DNA of 64,000 bases from Mangifera indica (lineage: Eukaryota > Streptophyta > Magnoliopsida > Sapindales > Anacardiaceae), in contig NW_025401207.1 in the NCBI RefSeq assembly GCF_011075055.1, forward strand, positions 1-64,000. Direction: 5' to 3'. Positions 10,832-23,640 of this stretch are shown here, piece by piece. A program made the translations under genes and the position numbers. Position 1 is the first letter of the stretch; each line of letters starts with the position of its first letter. The notes under the pieces were generated by a model, which saw nothing but the letters and a program-made list of their open reading frames with translations, was not told the DNA's origin and made no database searches.

Positions 10832-13800
10832 TTAATCTGTAGTACTATTATCTTTTCTAACCCACTGTCTTACCTGCTTTCTAGGATAACTTGCTCTTGG
10901 TTTCCTCATGCCTGAATTCCATTGCCTACTAGTACCAGGCCTATTTGAGGCACCCGTACGGTTTCTTTCCAAAGGGGCAGGCAGTTCTGCTGGTTCTTGC
11001 AGTGGTGGCTCTCTTAGTTCTTGCTCAGTGGTTTCTTTGGTTGTTGTTGCAGTGTACGATGGGGCTGGTTGTGAAAGAAACATACCAGGCAAAACAACTA
11101 GTTCTTTTTTAGGTTCAATTAGACCATTTCTTTCTTGCTGCAATTTTTGTATGGCCTCGAATTTCTGTTTTCTCATGTTCTCAGAATCAGACTGAAGGAG
11201 CTTGTCATTGTCATCAACTTCAGAAACATCAGAAATTCTCTGAAATCCAACAGATATAGTAATCAACCAACTAGCTTCATACATAATAAAACCAACTTCA
11301 ATGAAACACTGAACATGCTTACAAATTTGAAGTTAGAAATTCCTAGTCTAGAGAATCAAGAGCATAGAAGTGTAAAATTATACATTCACAAGGCCAACAC
11401 AGATAGGGCCAAACCAATGCATACATACAAATATATCACTTGGCTCTGCCTACAGTCAATGCATCAAAATACTGATCCACCTATCCAGAAGGCAAAGCCT
11501 ATTATATCATGTTCTGCCAACATTTTATTTAGCTGAACAAAGCATTCTCACAAAACCCATTCAAAGTCAGCTCTGAACACTCTATTTGGTTCTATGCTCA
11601 TATGAATTATTAATTTTATTTTTTCCTGTCATGAAAAAATTCAGGCCATCAGAGGGACTGCAAAATCTTAAAAGCTGCACAAAAGCACTTCTTGCCATTC
11701 CACCATAACGAATTGTCCTGTAAACTACTACAATATTTCTAAGGGGGCTTCAGCCTCACGAAAATCTTACCCATCTTAGATTACAAAGACACAGATCACA
11801 TTGCAAGTTTTGAAGCCCATTCTGTTTTTTGCTTTAACAAAATGGGAAAAGTTCTAGAGGTAACCTCACAAGCCAGAACATGTTACACCATTATCCTCCA
11901 AAGTCTGCCCATCATTTCCCATTGCAGGTGAAAAAGAAAAAGGTCTAATAGCTTGTCTTTATGACATCAGTAAATCATAATTTACCAGGCTGTTTTTTCT
12001 CCTATGTTAGTTAGACAGACTGTTACCACCTCGGTTTTATCATGAAGAACAGCATTGGTACTGCTCAGTGCACAGCATAAACTACTATGCGATAATAAAA
12101 ATTATGATACTGATGAGTCAGAAGTCATACCAGTTGTGAGGATTGACTACCAACCAAATTAAGCACATGTTCAAGATCTTTGGCATGAAAAACTTTACGG
12201 CAAACTGGACAGTTTCCTATGTTTTCTTCCAATGCTGCAGAAATGTACAAAAATGCCACTAATGTACAAGATGTATTGCCATGACAGAAAATTGAGATAA
12301 ACAAGGTCATCTACCCCTCAAGAAAAAAAGAATATTTTAATCAAGAAAATATAATGCAAGAAATTTATGTGCGTGTACACCCATGTCTAGTAGCATGGGA
12401 ATGCAAAGACAAAATGCAAAAGCTAAAAACAAAGCCACCCTAATTTTTTAATGGAACAGAAGTTTTTATGAACAAGAAAAGCGAAGATGGAATTGGTAAC
12501 CAATTACAAGCATTGCTGTACATTCTACTTAACATTAGATGGAAAGCTAACTCATGCAGTCAATTGTGCTCCAAAAATACCTCTTTCATTTCTCATGACT
12601 CTTATAGGGTGCAAGGTGTCTCCACATGATGCATTGTCTTCTTTCTCCTTTTGGAGCCAATTCCACCAGTGAACAATGCACTCACTGCAATAAAACATGA
12701 AATTTAGAAGCGAAAAATGTTGCTTGCTATCAAATAAACTAATTGAAAGATGGCAACTCTACCCATGAAAGCAATGGAAACAAGACATCAACTTCATAAA
12801 TGGCAAGACTTCATCATTCTCATCTTTGGGGACCAAAGGATACAAACACAATGGACAGTTTCCATCAGGGTGATTCATTGATGAAAGCTTCTCCACCGAT
12901 TCCTAGAGAAATATCACAATGAATGGTTATAAATATATAAAACTCCATGTACGATGTATCACCAAACCTTATAAATAGAAAAGCTGTTAGAATTGTAATC
13001 ATCAACATAACAATCACTTAAAAAAACTACACAAAATATCCCATGTTGTGTCTATACTCTCTCTCTGCTTTCCAATTCAGTTTCCACATTCAAGGGTAAA
13101 CAACATCAAACTACTCACCGCCCAATAAGTAGAGCAGCAATTACCTCACAGAGTGCAACAAGCATCAAATCGGAGGAGAGTTCACATCCTTTGTCTTGTA
13201 TACTGCTTATCAAGTCTTTCTGCCTTTGTTGGTCAAGACCTTTGGATTCTATCAGATCAATAGAAGGTGCTTCGTCGGGATACTACCATGGAAAATATTA
13301 AAAAAATTAACATAAAACTGATAAAATTGTAACAGGAACCAGCTAATTTATAACAACTATAATTCAGAAATAAATATTTACAGTAAACAAGTGCTTGATA
13401 ACTGATCCAGTCCCTTGGCAACAAAGTAAAACTCATCTTAACTGCATGAGTTCTACATGAAAATTTTATTTGACCACAATAACATCGGCTGAAACACCTA
13501 TCAACTTATTTCATTCAAGTTGATTAAGTGTCCGTTTAGCACAGCTTATGATTATTTGATTAAGATTAATTGAATAATTGATTATGGGATAATAAATCTT
13601 GTATGTTTGGTAAAAATTATGATTATTGGATTGTGAATAATCATAAACTCATAATCCAATTGTGATTGTTTGGCAAACAGTAAAAACTAATGGATAAATT
13701 ATCTAAAAATATGATTATAATTGACCTAGGTTATCATACACATTTTATTATCTGATTCAATAATCCAATGATACACGGACACAAGTGTAACGACGTGAAG

Positions 13801-14209
13801 AAATATGAGTACCTTGGGGCCTGCTCGTATGCCGATAACTGCTTCCACAAACTAAAGGAAAAAACAGTAAAATATCATGCAAAAATAACATAACAACTTA
13901 CATCTTGAAGCTCAATCGGTGATAAAATCTAAGGAAACTTAATTCGAAACGAAAGCAAAAAATAAATAAATAAATAAAGCATAAAAAAAATATCTAGATT
14001 CCTCATATTTTATTTATCGTCGACGATTTCAGCTACCAAATGCGAAATATAATATTAGAGAGACGAACCTGCTGAGAAGATACATTAGCTGTTCGAGGCT
14101 TGATATGAAGGTGAAGATGAGGCGGATATGAATTAAGAATCACGCAATCTTCTCCATATACAGCTTGTACGGCTGCCAATTCCATCATCGTCTCTTCTGC
14201 TTCTGCCAT
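10832..14209 (-). CDS. RWD-RING E3 ubiquitin ligase, RNF25-like
   Basis: Predicted 357-aa E3 ligase. CDS exons (minus): 14209-14069, 13851-13813, 13282-13145, 12902-12763, 12684-12581, 12234-12131, 11239-10832; all introns are GT-AG and phases close. Residues 1 to about 106 form an RWD domain (ELAAVQAVYGEDCVI, then YPDEAP). The RING ligands are C122-x2-C125, C147-x-H149, H152-x2-C155 and C196-x2-C199, with an unusually long insert of about 40 residues before the last CPVC pair, spread over exons 4-6. The C-terminal ~135 residues (exon 7) are charged and disordered, rich in E/Q/P and ending in Arg/Lys-rich sequence. An in-frame ATG at 14272 would add 21 residues; I chose 14209 because MAEAEE starts directly at the RWD domain. 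RNF25 family members ubiquitinate proteins with E2 partners; substrates here are unknown. A MITE lies in the intron between exons 2 and 3. Confidence 0.88.
13528..13782. mobile_element. MITE-like element in an RNF25-like intron
   Basis: A 255-bp AT-rich segment bounded by GTGTCCGT and its exact complement ACGGACAC, with looser inverted similarity further in (both ends run on to ATAATAAA). It lies between coding exons 2 and 3 and spares the splice sites. A target duplication is not clear, so the superfamily (hAT or PIF-like) is undecided. Confidence 0.6.
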
Positions 14210-14423
14210 TTCTTTTGCGGCGGAGTGACAGAGAACAAAGCGGCTTCGCTCGTCGGTGATAGATTTGTACATCCATCGTTATAGCGTTTTTTTATATGTT
14301 TATTTTCATAAATAAATAAATTTTAACGATTTTCTATTGAATAATTACTATTTTAACCATTATAGGGTCTTTGAGATTTTAACCCACCCTCAATGGGTTA
14401 TAACGTATAATCAAACATTTTAA

Positions 14424-15307
14424 GGGGAAAACGACTATTTCCCACCTTTTTTTACCCTATTCTCAAACCTATACCCATGATAAAATAAAAACCCTTTTTC
14501 CCACCTATTATCAAATTATCGTCCAAATTTTCAGATAGAGACAAGGGTAAAATCGTCATTTTAATTATAAACCTCAAAACTTTAAAATTTCACATTTTCC
14601 CCTCCAGGTTTTAAAAACTAACACCTTAACCCATTCTCAAAGTTTGAAAAGTTTAGATTTCACCCCTAGGGTTTGCTTGCTTTTTCGGCCATTACTAACA
14701 GCCGACGCATTCCACCAATCTCTCATCTCCGACTATAAAAGACGATGAAGGATGACCTTTTGTCACCCAAATCTGGACGACTAAACATCGTCCAGATCTG
14801 GAAGAATAGACGAAGGACGACTAGGCGTTGTCCTTCGTCTGGGTGGAGCGACAAAGCGATATCTGTCTCTTTGTCTCATCATGCGACGAGGAGATAAAGA
14901 TCTATTCATCGCACCATCGTCGTCACATCAGGAGAAGGAGGAGATCGATGATGACGTCGGAAGATGAAGTTGAAGAATAGGGGTGAAACTGTTATTTTTG
15001 AAAGTTATGGGAGGTAATTGTGTTTTGAAAAACATGGAAACCCTAGGTTTGGAGGTGAAATGTTACTTTTTAAAGTTTAAAAACTTTAGGTAAAAGTGAA
15101 ATATTAGTTTTTAAAACCTAAGAGAAGTGAAAAGTAATAAACTTTATAACTTTTTAATTTAAATAGTAAAATAACTATTTTACCCCTCCCTTTAACAAAA
15201 AAAAATTAACAGAAGTTTACCTGTGAATGAGAAAAAAAGTTTTTAATTTACCGTGACTATAGATTTGATAATGGGATAAAAATTAGGTGAGAAATAGTCC
15301 TTATCCC
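14424..15307. mobile_element. long-TIR MULE-like non-autonomous element (copy a)
   Basis: An 884-bp element flanked by a perfect 10-bp duplication AACATTTTAA (14414-14423 and 15308-15317). Its ends form imperfect terminal inverted repeats of about 260 bp: GGGGAAAACGACTATTTCCC at the left, GGGATAAGGACTATTTCTCA inward from the right. Long TIRs with a 9-11 bp duplication are typical of Mutator-like elements. The GC-richer centre (about 14690-14995) encodes no transposase and contains two perfect 10-bp-arm hairpins: ATCTGGACGA with TCGTCCAGAT, and GACGAAGGAC with GTCCTTCGTC. The centre could be captured host sequence; I cannot identify a source. Confidence 0.82.
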
Positions 15308-15459
15308 AACATTTTAAATAGTGGTAAGGTTGTTTTTATTCCTAAATTTTGAACAGTTTGATTAATCATTTCAATTCTAGCTTTTCATCAATCACTTTCT
15401 AATTAAAAAAAAAAAAACCTACCTAATTAAGCGAAAAATTTTGAGTACATCGAGAAATA

Positions 15460-15990
15460 AATGGCCGAAAGATTTATTCCACTGAAGGTTTATAAAAATT
15501 CTAAACTAATATTTATTAAATATTAAAAATTTAAATTTTTATTGATAAGTAATTAAAATTAATTAATTTTAAAAATAAAATATCATTTAATCAGTAATAA
15601 TAATAAAACTTTACCTATTTCTTTTTTGTTTAAAAAAATAATAATTTTTTTTTAAGATAAAATTTTGAAATCTTATATTTTCCTCCAGGATTCAATTTCT
15701 CCCTCCAGCAACCTCGTCAGTGGAGAATATCACCAGAAAGAGAAATGTAAGGCTAGAAAGAAAAAAATGTAAAATGTTATATTTAATTTAGAAAATAATT
15801 GTTAATTTTATAAACTTAAAATAAATAAAATTTTTTTTATTATTTTTAATATGTTATTAGTTAAATAATTATTTTATTTTTAAAACTAACTGATTTTATT
15901 AATTTTAATTAATTTTTAATATTTAATAGATATTTATTTAAAATTTTAACAAACTTTGGGTGACGCTGAATAAAAATTGATGATTTAAAA
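15460..15990. mobile_element. eroded long-TIR element (copy d)
   Basis: About 530 bp, strongly AT-rich, with inverted halves: ATTTATTAAATATTAAAAAT near 15510 matches the complement of sequence near 15910-15930, and further inward AATTAATTTTAAAAATAAAA-type blocks pair. Its outer ends resemble copies b and c (GGCC followed by a TTTATTCCAC-like stretch at the left). Boundaries and target duplication are eroded, so coordinates are approximate. Confidence 0.45.
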
Positions 15991-16090
15991 GATTTCAATG
16001 GGGCTTGCTTAAAAAATCTTGGCCAGCGTTGGCGTGACTAGCTATCTCACAAGATGTGATAGGACCCACAAGCTATAGAATAGTGTTAGG

Positions 16091-17042
16091 TAGGGATGGC
16101 AATGGGGAGGGGCGGGGAGGGGATATCAATCTCCGTCCCCGTCCCCGTAGAGGATATCAATCCCCGTCCCCGTTACAAGGATAAAAAATAATCTCCGTCC
16201 CCTCCCCGCGAAGGAAAATCTTCTCCCTGTCCCCCGCAGGGAAAAATCCCCTCCCCATCCCCGCCCCGTCCCCGTGGGGAAAAATCCCCTCCCTATTCCC
16301 GCCCCGTTCCCGCGGGAAAAAATCCTCTCCCCATACCCATAAATATAAATTTTAATTCTTTTATATATTTCAATAAATAAAATAAATCATATTTTCCCAA
16401 AATATCACTTGTTACAAGAGCTACAAAATATTATTTGTTATTTTAGTTCAAATATAAAGTTTTCATAAAATCTAACAATATGCAATAATCAATCTCTTCA
16501 TTAGTAGCTTTTTATGTATGTGATTTAGGGTAATTTTATAATAACATTAAATTTAACACTATTCATTCATTTCAATTGATTTTATCAAGTTTATAATTTA
16601 TTATTTTTTGTGTGTAAAACCTGGTGGATTGACTAACTAAGTTTTGAAGTTGAAATAAAATTAATTTAGTGCATTTGTATTTTATGATAATGAGATTCTG
16701 GGGTTTTTTTTAATATATTAGATTAATAGTTTAGAAATTAGTAAAAACTAATAATTGATAATTCAAAAATTAGTAAAATTAAAGTTTTAGTTTTAATAAA
16801 TCATAATGTAAAAATTTCTAAAACTTAATAGTTTAGAAATTATTATATTAATATATTAGGTTTAGGGGATGGGGAGGGGAGAGGAGGGGCGGGGCGGGTA
16901 CACATGTATCCCCGTCCCCGATTACGAGGATTTTTTTTGTCCTCATCCTTGCCCCTTTTCTCGTTTTTATCGGAGAATCCCCTTCCTTTTAGGGTCAGGG
17001 AGGGTCGGGACCCCTAAAATCAGGTCCAAATTGTCATCCCTA
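16091..17042. mobile_element. non-autonomous hAT element with 8-bp target duplication
   Basis: A 952-bp element begins TAGGGATGGCAATGGGG and ends CCAAATTGTCATCCCTA, giving TIRs TAGGGATGGCAAT / TAGGGATGACAAT. It is flanked by a perfect 8-bp duplication GTGTTAGG (16083-16090 and 17043-17050), the hAT hallmark. Subterminal blocks (16110-16330 and 16865-17030) are arrays of CCCCGTCCCCG/GGGGAGGGG-type words, very GC-rich against an AT-rich centre. Such arrays may be transposase-binding sites, by analogy with other hAT elements. No transposase ORF is present, so it would need a partner in trans. Confidence 0.9.
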
Positions 17043-17050
17043 GTGTTAGG

Positions 17051-18438
17051 AGCTTTCCAGTAAGCCCGTAGGATCGCCTAACATGGCTAGTGAAAAATAT
17101 AAAATATTTAAAAACTTAACAATAATATATAATGTGTATTGTCGATCAATCTGCCAAAGACCCGACAGACAATTTAAGATGTCTTTAGAATTATTCATTA
17201 AAGTAAGTCGACATAATTTGTAACACTTGTCTTTTGATGGGTTTTAACATAACATAACTTATAAATATGATAAATTGTATCAAATTTGGTTTAATATAAG
17301 ACACATATGTTTAGATTTAAAATTAGATTTCAATGAAAAACAACTTGATAAAAAAAAATTTTGGAATAAATCAATATATGAAGACAATTTAATATTTTAA
17401 ATACTTCAAGGGGACAAATCCCTCAAACGATAAAGTCTTTACAAAACTCTTATTGCATGTCAATGAGTTGGAGTTAAGAAAGGGTGCTCATTGTGAGAGT
17501 TTGGGACAGAACCTCTAACCAGAAATTGAAGGAAAGATCTATAGTAAAAACAAAAAAATTTAAACAACCTTAGAGCATAAATATCAACTTGCCTAATTTG
17601 TGTTAAATATCAATTTACCCTTAATCATATAAAATTTCAACTTTACCCTCATCAAATATAACACCTACAATGACCCCCAAATATCTACTATTAAATATCA
17701 ATTACTTCCATTAAACATAATACCTTCCAATTATTTTGAAATATCAAATATCAGTAATTTTTTCTTTAATTTAATATATTGATAGATGTGATTTTTCATA
17801 TAGGCACAATTATATCTATCGTCGATGACTATTTTAAAACCGGCTGAAATTAAATTAATTGTCATAAATGAAGGAGTGTTTTAAATCTTTTTATAATCAT
17901 TATCAACTCTTAAATTAATATAAATATATGATGAAAATGTACTTAGGGAAGTTTTGGAGGCATAGCATTAAACGATACAAGGACATTTTTGTCTTTTTGA
18001 TGCTATTATGATAAATTTTAATAATAAAATCTCATGGAAGGAGAGAAAATATAATTTTTAGAGATTGAGAATAGAAAGTATTAGAAGAATAAACCATTGA
18101 GGCCTTTTTGACAATTTCTAAATATTAATTTTCAAAATATACAAAATTCTAATTATATATCGCAAAATTTAAAATATTTATGGCTAAAATACATAACGCT
18201 CATCGAATCGCCAAATCAGTCGATACGGAACTTCGGTTTCTGTGTAAATCTGTCTCACGGAAAAGCAAAAACTTACAATTCTTCTTCTGCTGCTCTATTT
18301 GAAGGGCCTTCATAAATTCTGGAAACCCTAAGAGCCATTTACTTCACTATCCAATCTCCAAACCCTAGCTTTCTTTTTATGAACTAAATTACTCCTTTTG
18401 ATTTCTTTGAAGATTGCTTGTTTGTGTGGGTAAACAAG
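17051..18438. other. intergenic region upstream of CSN7
   Basis: AT-rich sequence with no gene. The last 230 bp before the CSN7 start are less AT-rich and probably hold its promoter and leader; I see no decisive TATA box. Confidence 0.5.
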
Positions 18439-21400
18439 ATGGACATCGAACAAAGACAAGCCGAGCTAATTTATCACTTCGTTAAACAAGCTTCGAATCA
18501 GAAGGGCTCGGCTCTCGGCCCCGTCATCATCGAAGCCACTTCGCAGCCTTGGCTCTTTGCCTTCTCCGAGATTCTCGCTGTTCCCAGTGTTGCCGAGGTC
18601 TGACCTAAGTCTTCTTTAATTCAATCAATCAGTTGTAATTTTTTTGGGTTTGACAATTGTAAATTTTATTTTGTTGTAGTGTGTTTTATGGTCTTGACTA
18701 AAGAATTTGTGCAGCTTGAAGGAACTGAAAACTCTGCATACCTGGATTTACTTCGCTTATTTGCGCATGGCACATGGACTGATTACAAGAGTAAGTGTAC
18801 TGAGTTTTGTTTTTGGAATTCATTTTCCTCTTTATTTGCCGTTAATTTATTTTTTTTTAAATTTTTATATTTGATGCATTTGTGTTATGATATATTATTG
18901 TTGCAATTATGATCTGCTTGATTCTTACCGGAGGATTATTTGATTAGCACCCGATTTGAATCAGTTTATGGCTAATGGGATGTTAGTATAATTGATTTTT
19001 TGTTTTATGGGAGTAATTCTTGGAAACATCTAGGGTTGGATACATATTTTTGTGAAATTGTGTGAAGCCAAGGTGATGGGTCATCCTTGCAATTATAAGG
19101 GAATAAAATTAGTTTTATTATATCTAGGAATGGGTGTCATCTGTTTTGATTGATGAAAGCTAGACATGACTTATGAAGCAACCATTTTCTTGTCTCATTT
19201 ATGTATCTTAATTCTGGCAAATTGGAATGTGTTCTAAAATTTCTATTGATAACTCTGAATTTTCAACTTTAATTAGTTGTTTTTTGTTGTATGTATTGGC
19301 AATTTTTTATTTGAGTTCTTGGCAGAGTGTTTAACTCTAGTTGAGGCGTGTCAACATTGTTTAAAAGTTTCCCATATGTGTGGTATCTATGTCTAAATAG
19401 ACAGTGCGTATGAGTCTCAGGCTTTGATTGAAGTGCTTCAGGGACTTGGATGTGCTTATAACTCATTTTGATTTAGATGAAAACAGTGTTTGGGGTTTGG
19501 TAAAGAATGACTTAATTGCTTGGTGGGTTGTTATTATTGCTTTTTGTTGCTCTTTTTTATATCTTAGAAAAGAAGATATGTGTGGGTAAATATTTCAAGG
19601 ATACTATGATCAAGTAAGTGATATCAAACTTTGCTAATAGGAAGTTGCAAAAGAATGAATAATGTGCTTTCTGTAATGATTGTTGGCTTTCAAGGTGCTT
19701 CTTTGATCTGTACTGGAGTTTAAACAGGGCCAACTAGCTGCTATTATTGTTTTTCTGGTGCATTGGATTTGTAGTTTTGTTTATTGAATATACCCAATTT
19801 ACAGGTAATGCTGGTCATCTTCCACAATTGCTTCCTGATCAAGTCCTCAAGTTGAAGCAGCTTACTGTGCTTACACTGGCTGAGACAAATAACGTAACTG
19901 TTTATTGAAGTATCTTTATTAATGTGTTGAACTTGCTAATTTATCTGTTTAATTTGTATGTTCACCTGTTTCCTTCAACTTTCTGAAGGAAAACTTAAAA
20001 TAAGTTCGAGACAGGTGGGTTATAATAAAGCATTTTTCTCTACAGTTGTCATCAAAATGGATATTTTATATAGTGACAATTGGCCACTGTTTGATTGCGG
20101 TCTACTGCTATTATTTTAATCTTTATGTGTATGCGTATGTTAATCAATATATTAGACTGATCAGACTTAACCTTAATGTACAAGTAGAATCACAATATTT
20201 CCAATAAGGTTCTATCAAAATAACAATAATTGAGCATTTTTATTTTTCAAATTTTTATGTTTTATTTGGGATCATCTGAGTGACCATTTATCCTGTGGGT
20301 TATATTCAGTGTCTCTTTCCCTGATATATGTTTGTTTTTCGTAGATTTTAATTACTAGGCCTTTTTCAGGTCCTACCCTATGATCAACTATTGCAGGAGC
20401 TAGATGTTTCAAATGTACGTGAACTTGAAGATTTTCTTATCAATGAGTGCATGTATGCTGTAAGTATCATGCTTGGTTCAGAGTTTCGCCCCATTTAGTG
20501 ACCAATTTTTTTTATTATGGCTTAAAACACCCTTTTTAACTAGAAAATAGCAGGCAATGCTCTGTTCTTGAAGGATTTGATTTCAATATTTTACACATGG
20601 AAGAATAGTCATTTTATAGTTAAAAAATGTTCAAATGGTGTCTGAAATTTCAAATGCCACCTTTTGGTGGTCTTTGCTTTGACCTGTGTGTTTCTTTCCT
20701 AATATTAGGGCATAGTTAGAGGAAAGCTGGATCAGTTGCGAAGATGTTTTGAGGTATGAGGCTCCTTATAAATAGGCAGTAACTCCTTTATTATCTTGTG
20801 TAGAAGCCGACTGCTGTAATGCTGATTGTAAAATGCAGGTACAATTTGCTGCTGGGAGGGATCTGAGGCCTGGACAACTTGGGAGTATGATACAAACACT
20901 ATCTAACTGGTATTGTTTCTAAGTCAACTACTAATCAAATTAGTTTATTTTTTGGTAGGACCACTGTGTGTTAAAGAAATACTATTTGTGGCACCTAAAA
21001 AACGTAATGCTGTGCACTAAATTACAAATCTTCCTGGTCCATGTATGAACTTGAGGCATAAGCTTTTCAGAAGATGCAATAATCTCATACTACATAGCTT
21101 TCGTCTTCTCCTTTCATGAATGATGTTTTTTTATTCTTTGGCAAAGGATAGGCAAGTGCGAATTTTTGTTTATTTAATATTGAAGATGTAAAATCGGCTG
21201 GTCAATTGCGTAAACATCTTTGTGAAAATCTGACAGGTTTTCATATCTAACTTATTTGTATAACTGAAAACCCAGGTTGACAACCTCGGATAATCTGCTT
21301 GTATCAATTCAAGAGAAGATAAAATGGGCAGATACTATGAATGAGTCAGACAAGAAGCACCAGAAGGATATTGAGGATAGGATGGAAGAAGTGAAGAAGT

Positions 21401-22191
21401 CGCTTTCGCACAAGGTCTGTCGAATCCAGTTTTAAATTAGAAAGATTGGACAAATGAAGCATATAAGTTGGCTAGGCATAGCTTAAAATGTCTAATTGAT
21501 GAAGTTTTCTTTTAATTTTTTGATTTGACTAAGCACTCCGTCTCGGGCACCCAATTTCCTATAATTGTAGATTTTCTGACAAAATGGGGTCATTCTAAAA
21601 CAAAAGGGTGAGAAAAACTCATTACAGAAATTGAGTGTTGGAGGGAGCAATTACAATTGTTTCAAATTTACCTGCTTTACTTTATTCTCTACTGGTGGAT
21701 TTGGGCATGCATGTTTCTGGGAGGGGAGGTGGTAGGGAGTTATCTTAATTTTTTTACAAATTTATACATAAGTTTGGGCTTAGAACCATTCAAATACCGA
21801 GATATGTTGGTCGATGTGTCTTACTTACATTGTGGCAGAAGTTACACACTGTAAGCAGGCGGACGTTGACTTCCGAGGGCACGAGGAGATCTACTCTGAA
21901 CCTGGTGGAGTGATGGATTATGAAGAAGACCGAAGCCGACCCAAGAGGTAATATGATATGCCTATTGAAAGTAACTCTCAGAATTATGTTTATTGCGTGA
22001 CATCCAACTCAAATTCTATACATGTATTACACTACATATTAAGTAATGAAAAAAATGTGTAGGAAGCAAACTACATCATGTAGGGAGAATTCTAGCCTTT
22101 GATTTTGTATGTATAGTTAATCACTTTTGCCTTTGTTCCCTTGTTGACTGATGACCTTGAAAGATGCAGGAGGCGACATCCAATGTCTTGA
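18439..22191 (+). CDS. CSN7: COP9 signalosome subunit 7 (CSN7)
   Basis: Subunit of the nuclear COP9 signalosome, which removes NEDD8/RUB1 from cullins and so controls cullin-RING ligases; in Arabidopsis CSN7 is FUSCA5, needed to repress photomorphogenesis in the dark. Nine exons: 18439-18597, 18715-18790, 19805-19893, 20370-20459, 20709-20753, 20839-20909, 21276-21414, 21859-21947, 22170-22191. They join to 259 codons plus stop, close to the family length. The N-terminal half is helical (IEQRQAELIYHFVKQA) and leads into a PCI domain (LPYDQLLQELDVSNVRELED, then GIVRGKLDQLRRCFEVQFA across exons 5-6). A charged coiled-coil tail follows (KKHQKDIEDRMEEVKKSL). The short last exon encodes a basic RRRHPMS end. 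I start at MDIEQ; an in-frame ATG at 18418 would add seven atypical residues. No lesion seen. Confidence 0.95.
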
Positions 22192-23640
22192 TGCAAAAGA
22201 TAGAATGTGGACTCATTGGATGCAGTAGGTGAGTTGCCACATTTTTGCTCGTGGCAACATTTCTGCTTTTGGGACGAATACTTCTTTTCTACTGTATTTG
22301 TCATTATTGCTTGAGGTTGATCTCTGAAAATGGATAGCTTGTCTTGAACCAAATTCTTATTTATATTGAATTAGCGAGAGCAAGACCAGATATGACAGTG
22401 CGGCGAAAAGTTAGATTTAGATACCCAACTTTGTAATTTATTTCATTCCGCCTTGTTGTTGCACTTCATTGCTACTTTTTTCTGATGAAAACGGCTGTGG
22501 TTATAATATATCATATGCTTCCTGCTTTTTATTGTTCCAATCTTGGAAGAATTAATAACGTTTTGCAAATGGGGAGGTTGCATGGTACATTTTGGTGGTA
22601 ATACTGGGCACTTTTTTCTTTCCCCTTTAAGTCTAAACAGACTGCAAGAATTACTAAAATTTTAGGGATAGATCTGGTTTGGCTGGTTCGGTTTAAATCT
22701 ATAACTTGGTTCAAACAAATTTATCTTGGTTTAGAACTTCAGTTTGATCTGTCCGTGTGTTTATTTAATGACATTGTTAATCTGTTACTATCATGGTTTA
22801 TACCTCTAATGATATGGTTTATATTGTTAACAACATTTTGAAGATATTGTACATTAGTTTGAAAAAACTTGAACTCAAATTAAAATTGAGTATTTTAGAT
22901 TCGATTTGAGCTTAATGTGATTTTAGATTCAGATTGATTTGGATCAAAATTTTTCTCTAATTATTTCCCCCTTGTAATGCTTATAAATTACAAATATTGT
23001 GTGCACAACATGTGTAGTTTTTCTGAGTGAGGATTTGACGGTATTTTATTCTAAATAAATCTAAATTACAGTTATTATTATTATAAAGTTAAAAATGATA
23101 TATATCTTATAGTTCAGCTATAATTGGTATCATTTGTTATAAATTTTAATAATTAGCAAGAAAAAATGGGAAGAAAGATGATGCTCTTTTTAACAGAATA
23201 CAAAACAAATGAAGTGATGTATATAAGTTTTTTGAAAGATAGAAAAAATATATCTCTTGTGGTAAAGGGGGAGAGCTTTCTTGTATAGACAAATTTTCTT
23301 ACAAGACAATGAATGCGTCCTCCAAAGTTAGTACTCTTAAGATTTTTAGCCTACCTTGTTTAAATGTGTTCATATTCAATTATCTATCATTATATTTATT
23401 ATTTTCCCATTTAGTGGAAAACCACCTTATACGTAACATCATTCAATATATGAATTATACAATATAATAAATATAGGAGTCCTATATCCAAATTATTATT
23501 TTATTAAATTTCATATAACTTGAGTTTCTATTAAGCCCCAGCAAATACAGCAGGGGCTGGGCTGCTTTCTCCCACGTAAAAAATACATCACAAAACTATG
23601 CTCTAGATAAACCCTTTTTAATTTTAACGGTTTGGATTGA
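22192..23640. other. intergenic region between CSN7 and ERF relic
   Basis: CSN7 3' flank followed by AT-rich sequence with no supported gene. The segment at about 22860-22950 resembles the degenerate AATTCAAA-type repeat. Confidence 0.5.

Noticed and set aside
16869..17063. 64-codon ORF inside the hAT element
   Set aside because: It runs through the GC-rich subterminal array and across the element end; it is not a transposase.
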